Shown here one piece after another: positions 7,179 to 9,917 of a stretch of DNA of 9,917 nucleotides (position 1 is the first letter of the stretch; each line of letters opens with the position of its first letter). A model generated the notes under the pieces. That model searched no databases, had not been told where the DNA came from, and was given only the letters and a program-made list of their open reading frames with translations. Source of the stretch: an uncultured Eubacteriales bacterium (GTDB lineage: Bacteria > Bacillota > Clostridia > Oscillospirales > Oscillospiraceae); assembly GCA_900321335.1 (NCBI GenBank), contig ONVR01000032.1, forward strand, positions 1-9,917, written 5' to 3'. Position numbers and translations under genes: made by a program.

Positions 7179-8048
7179 TTACCAGGTCAAAAACGGTGTA
7201 TAATCAATTTCCTCTTTTGGCTGGCCGAAAGCAAAGGCGTTGAATTCCTCCTCCGACACAGGTTCGGCCTTTGTCAGATCGTAAGAATCGTCACTTACGG
7301 CAAACCAGGGATTCTTCGGATCGGCATTATAGTCGTAGATCATGCCCGTGATGACTGTCATCTCCGTTCCCGAAAGCGCCCGGAGAAATACCGCGCTGGA
7401 AAAAGCACCGTTGGAGCCGTGGTTCAGGATCTGATCGTCCGGGGTCAGGTAATAGCTGTTGCGGTCCCACCCGCTGAAAAGATGAACTGCCCGCCCGTCC
7501 GCGATGGTATAGGCGTCAAGAATATCCCTGTAATCCATGCTGCCGATCAGCAGCTCCGGCACGCCGTTATGATCCAGATCCCGGTATGTGTATCCGATGA
7601 CCTCCCGGGCCTCCCGACCGCCATCGTAGTAGTAGGCATAATCTGTGCTCATTCCCGACTCGATCAGCTTGCCCATATCCCACTGCTCCACAAGAGCCTG
7701 CTCATGCAGCGCCAGGATCTCCGCATAAAGGGCTTCGCTGTCAGGTCCCGCCGTTTCCGGCTGCGTCGTCTCCTCCTCGGTTTCCGCAGAAGTATCTGGT
7801 TCTGTCACCGGTTCGGGTTGTGTCTCCGCAGGATCCTCCTGTTCCGCGGAAGGCGCTTTTTCCTTCTCCGGCTGAGCCGCATCCTGCTGTACCGGCGGAG
7901 ACTGAACCGTTTCTTCTTCCTCCTGGGGCTGAACTGGCTGTACGGAAGTATCCGCATCCACCGGCTTTTTGGGAGCACCGCAGCCCCAGAGTACCGTCAG
8001 TACCAGGGCAAGGAGCAATACGGCAAGTCCCTTCACGTTTGTATTCAC
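7179..8048 (-). CDS. Putative secreted lipoprotein with Pro/Glu/Thr-rich linker
   Basis: 289 residues, GTG start at 8048 preceded by GGAAAGGCGG. A signal sequence (hydrophobic 8-20) ends in a lipobox-like LWGC with the lipidated Cys at 23; Trp at the -2 position is unusual. Residues 25-103 are low-complexity Pro/Gln/Glu/Thr, a typical wall-spanning linker. The folded part (about 104-289) contains DLDHNGVPELLIG (157-169), a calcium-loop-like motif seen in many secreted Firmicutes proteins whose function is not known, and many Tyr and Asp residues. It should be anchored outside the cytoplasmic membrane. No enzyme motif is visible. It stands alone between its own promoter and terminator, so the neighbourhood gives no hint of its role. 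Identification as a lipoprotein is fairly secure; function is unknown. Confidence 0.85.
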   Translation of the reverse strand: MNTNVKGLAVLLLALVLTVLWGCGAPKKPVDADTSVQPVQPQEEEETVQSPPVQQDAAQPEKEKAPSAEQEDPAETQPEPVTEPDTSAETEEETTQPETAGPDSEALYAEILALHEQALVEQWDMGKLIESGMSTDYAYYYDGGREAREVIGYTYRDLDHNGVPELLIGSMDYRDILDAYTIADGRAVHLFSGWDRNSYYLTPDDQILNHGSNGAFSSAVFLRALSGTEMTVITGMIYDYNADPKNPWFAVSDDSYDLTKAEPVSEEEFNAFAFGQPKEEIDYTPFLTW

Positions 8049-8087
8049 ACAAAACGCCGCCTTTCCTGTATGATTTGATACAGCGTT

Positions 8088-8116
8088 ATTGTACCGTTTG
8101 CGCTTCTGCCTGTCAA
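8088..8116 (-). promoter_or_regulatory. Near-consensus promoter of the lipoprotein gene
   Basis: Minus-strand -35 TTGACA (8111-8116, 6 of 6), 17-bp spacer and -10 TACAAT (8088-8093, 5 of 6). Predicted start of transcription is near 8081, leaving a leader of about 33 nt. It lies just past the citrate synthase terminator. Confidence 0.88.
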
Positions 8117-8128
8117 GAAAAGCGCAGA

Positions 8129-8162
8129 CAAAACAGCCGCCTCTGCAGAGACGGCTGTTTTG
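8129..8162 (-). terminator. Intrinsic terminator of the citrate synthase gene
   Basis: A 15-bp stem with one G-U pair (8129-8143 with 8148-8162) and a TGCA tetraloop. The A-tract/U-tract that flanks the GC core gives TTTT at the 3' side on the minus strand. It lies 6 nt past the stop codon at 8169. The A- and T-runs on both sides could let it work in both directions. Confidence 0.82.
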
Positions 8163-8168
8163 CTCTTA

Positions 8169-9554
8169 TTATCTCTCACACATGGCCACATATTTACGGC
8201 TGTGCTCGATGGCTTTGTAAGCGGGACGCATGATTTTGTTGCTGTTATAGACCTCCTCGATCCGGTGGGCACACCACCCGGCCACTCTGGCGATGGCAAA
8301 CAGCGGCGTATAGAGCTCCACGGGAATGTTGAGCATCTTATACACAAACCCGGAGTACATATCCACGTTGGCGCACATAGCGTTCTCCCGTTTGTGATAC
8401 TGCGCGAATATAGGCGGCGTCAGGCGCTCCACGGACTCAATCAGCTCGAATTCTTCCAACATGCCCTTTTTCTCCGCGAGTTCACGGGCAAGGCCCTTGA
8501 GCTTGACGGCCCGGGGATCCGACAGGGTGTAGACCGCGTGCCCCATGCCGTAGATCAGGCCGGAGCGGTCTCCCGCCTGCTTATCCAGCGCTCTGCGGAT
8601 ATAGCTGCTGATGGCCTCATCGTCCTTCCAGTCCTTGACCTCCTGCTCGATGTAGTCAAACTGCTCCATAACCTTTTTATTCGCCGCGCCATGCCGGGGC
8701 CCCTTCAGCGCGCCCACCGCAGCGGCAATGGCGGAATAGATATCCGTTCCGGAGGAGGACAGAACCCGGCAGGCAAAGGCGGAGTTGTTGCCGCCGCCGT
8801 GCTCGGCATGCAGCACCATGCACAGATCCAGCAGCCGCGCCTCGTCATGGGTAAAGCTGCTGTCCGTCCGGAAGCTGGCCAGGAAGTTCTCAGCGGCCGA
8901 TAATTCCGGCTTCGGCATGTGGATGACGAGACTCTCGTTATCGAAGTAGTGGCGTTTGGCCGCGTAAGCGTTGGCCACGATCACGGGAAATCTCGCCACC
9001 AGGTGCATGGCCTGATGCAGCTCGTGTACCAGACTGCCGTTGGGCTCCGGGACCGGGTCGTAGGTATACAGGTTCAGCACAGCACGGGAGAGCTTGTTCA
9101 TCACGTCCGGGCTGGGCGCGGAGAGAATCGCTTTCTCGGTAAACTCATCGGGGAGCTTTCTGTACTCGGAAAGCACACGCTTGAACACTTCAAGCGATGC
9201 CTTATCCGGCAGCTCTCCGAACAGCAGCAGGTAGGCGATTTCCTCATAGCCGGACCGGTCCTCACTGAGAAAGCCGTTGACCAGGTCCGAGATTTCATAG
9301 CCACGATAAAACAGCTGGCCCTGCATATCCATTTTTTCGCCGTCCTGCATATAGTAGCCGCGGACGTTGCCGATTCGGGTCACCCCGGCCAGTACGCCTG
9401 TGCCGTCCTTGTTTCGCAGCCCCCTATGCACGTCATACTTCTGATAATCTTCCCGACTGACTTTGTTGTGTTCTCTTATCAGTTCAGCGTGCGTGCTGAC
9501 GAACTGGACAGCCTCTTGTGATAATTCTCTCATGTTCTGCATAGGCGCTCTCAC
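8169..9554 (-). CDS. gltA: Citrate (Si)-synthase / methylcitrate synthase family
   Basis: Condenses acetyl-CoA with oxaloacetate to citrate in the cytosol. 461 residues from the GTG at 9554; numbering below uses this start. Catalytic blocks are present: HAEHGGGNNSAF (249-260, first His), GMGHAVYTLSDPRA (336-349, second His) and NVDMYSGFVY (396-405, Asp), then RVAGWCAHRIEE (423-434). YDVHRGLRN and the GVLAGVTRIG stretch are typical of the Firmicutes form, which lacks the E. coli-type NADH-binding N-terminus. The frame opens further up at an ATG (9599), but the promoter at 9604-9632 places the transcription start at or within a few bases of that ATG. GAAGGG (9561-9566) sits 6 nt before the GTG; an ATG at 9542 is the next choice. 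The gene stands alone, with no aconitase or isocitrate dehydrogenase beside it. Citrate versus 2-methylcitrate specificity cannot be told from sequence by eye. Confidence 0.93.
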   Translation of the reverse strand: MRAPMQNMRELSQEAVQFVSTHAELIREHNKVSREDYQKYDVHRGLRNKDGTGVLAGVTRIGNVRGYYMQDGEKMDMQGQLFYRGYEISDLVNGFLSEDRSGYEEIAYLLLFGELPDKASLEVFKRVLSEYRKLPDEFTEKAILSAPSPDVMNKLSRAVLNLYTYDPVPEPNGSLVHELHQAMHLVARFPVIVANAYAAKRHYFDNESLVIHMPKPELSAAENFLASFRTDSSFTHDEARLLDLCMVLHAEHGGGNNSAFACRVLSSSGTDIYSAIAAAVGALKGPRHGAANKKVMEQFDYIEQEVKDWKDDEAISSYIRRALDKQAGDRSGLIYGMGHAVYTLSDPRAVKLKGLARELAEKKGMLEEFELIESVERLTPPIFAQYHKRENAMCANVDMYSGFVYKMLNIPVELYTPLFAIARVAGWCAHRIEEVYNSNKIMRPAYKAIEHSRKYVAMCER

Positions 9555-9560
9555 CGGATT

Positions 9561-9566
9561 CCCTTC
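9561..9566 (-). promoter_or_regulatory. Ribosome binding site deciding the citrate synthase start
   Basis: GAAGGG on the minus strand, 6 nt upstream of an in-frame GTG at 9552-9554. It is a moderate Shine-Dalgarno match. It is better placed than AGCAGG before the ATG at 9599, which overlaps the promoter spacer and is probably not transcribed. Confidence 0.45.
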
Positions 9567-9603
9567 ATAATACACATTTTCCCAATCAAACGGTAACATA
9601 AAA

Positions 9604-9632
9604 AATATACCTGCTTACAGATGGTTTGTCAA
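9604..9632 (-). promoter_or_regulatory. Strong promoter of the citrate synthase gene
   Basis: Minus-strand -35 TTGACA (9627-9632, 6 of 6), 17-bp spacer and -10 TATATT (9604-9609, 5 of 6). Transcription should start at about 9597-9599, exactly where the first in-frame ATG lies. Confidence 0.85.
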
Positions 9633-9812
9633 CAGAAAAATGAATGGAATCTTATATTTTCTTGCATTATTTTTTGTTTAGTTATGAAAAAACGAAATAA
9701 ACCCTAAATTTTCCGCATCACTTTTCAATCTTCTTGCATTTCTGATCTGTAGAATATTTCCCCGCGGATTACAGAAAATACTGTTACAACCTATGACCAC
9801 GGAGGCAGACTT
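9633..9812. other. AT-rich divergent intergenic region
   Basis: About 180 bp between the citrate synthase promoter and the right-edge gene. It is much more AT-rich than the genes. It holds a 10-bp direct repeat (TTCTTGCATT at 9659-9668 and 9731-9740) and no convincing promoter for the plus-strand gene, only weak candidates such as TAGAAT near 9750. No small gene is supported here. Confidence 0.5.
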
Positions 9813-9917
9813 ATGAAAAGATTCAAACCATTTCTGGCGCTTCTGATTCTGCTGGGTGCTCTGGCCGGTCTTCTGACCGCAGCCCTCCACGCCGCGGCGC
9901 TGGATATTACCACGTAC
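9813..9917 (+). CDS. 5' end of a gene for an exported or membrane protein (partial)
   Basis: The only plus-strand gene; it runs off the right edge after 35 codons. The ATG at 9813 follows GGAGG (9801-9805) with 7 nt between, a strong site. The peptide starts MKRFKPF, then has a hydrophobic core (about residues 7-25) and ends HAAALDITTY, with AAA at 27-29 as a probable signal-peptidase I site. The mature start LDITTY recalls DUF2207-type membrane proteins, which often begin with a similar ITxYDV strand after the signal peptide. That is a weak resemblance from a handful of residues. Confidence 0.8.
   Translation, partial: MKRFKPFLALLILLGALAGLLTAALHAAALDITTY

Noticed and set aside
8160..9521. 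Plus-strand frames antisense to citrate synthase (247 and 200 codons)
   Set aside because: Both lie over a conserved enzyme gene, show no family features, and the first overlaps the terminator region.
9678..9890. A 70-codon minus-strand frame at the right edge
   Set aside because: It overlaps the start of the well-supported plus-strand gene and the AT-rich spacer, and has no homology-like features.

Overview
The window looks like chromosomal DNA from a GC-rich member of the Clostridia (Bacillota), probably an Oscillospiraceae-type gut anaerobe. This assignment is an inference. It rests on strong GGAGG-type ribosome binding sites, sigma-A-like promoters (TTGACA-17-TATAAT), compact intrinsic terminators, an EF-G-like translation GTPase outside any ribosomal operon, and a Firmicutes-style citrate synthase. 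There are no tRNAs, rRNAs, insertion sequences, CRISPR arrays or phage genes. It reads as ordinary core chromosome with one strange membrane protein in it.

Nearly all genes lie on the minus strand. Reading in the direction of transcription (high to low coordinates): a citrate synthase gene (8169-9554) has its own strong promoter and terminator. A secreted lipoprotein gene (7179-8048) follows with a near-perfect promoter and a 14-bp terminator. Next comes metK (5816-6976), with an extended -10 promoter and a structured leader of about 84 nt. Only 4 nt separate metK from rlmB (4984-5811), a 23S rRNA 2'-O-methyltransferase that would use the SAM made by MetK. After a 92-nt gap with a GC-rich hairpin lies an 821-residue membrane protein (2426-4891). 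Next is a promoter-driven gene for an EF-G-like GTPase (271-2334), closed by a 12-bp terminator. At the left edge is the 5' end of another minus-strand gene (1-104). At the right edge a plus-strand gene for a probable exported or membrane protein begins (9813 onward), divergent from citrate synthase.

The most interesting element is the 821-residue protein. Its last ~530 residues follow the layout of a P1B-type (heavy-metal) P-type ATPase: 4+2+2 membrane segments, a Pro-containing sixth segment, recognisable N- and P-domain remnants and two C-terminal helices. The DKTGT, TGD, GDGxxND and HP motifs and the TGE-bearing actuator domain are lost or rewritten. It also carries a ~290-residue acidic, probably disordered cytoplasmic N-terminus. 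I read it as a catalytically dead P-type ATPase pseudoenzyme. Other points of interest are the structured metK leader, a citrate synthase promoter that abuts the first possible ATG, and an 18-bp perfect palindrome beside the EF-G-like promoter.

Taken together, metK and rlmB form a SAM supply and rRNA methylation pair, and the EF-G-like protein is also translation-linked. The membrane pseudoenzyme between them has no obvious functional tie beyond position.
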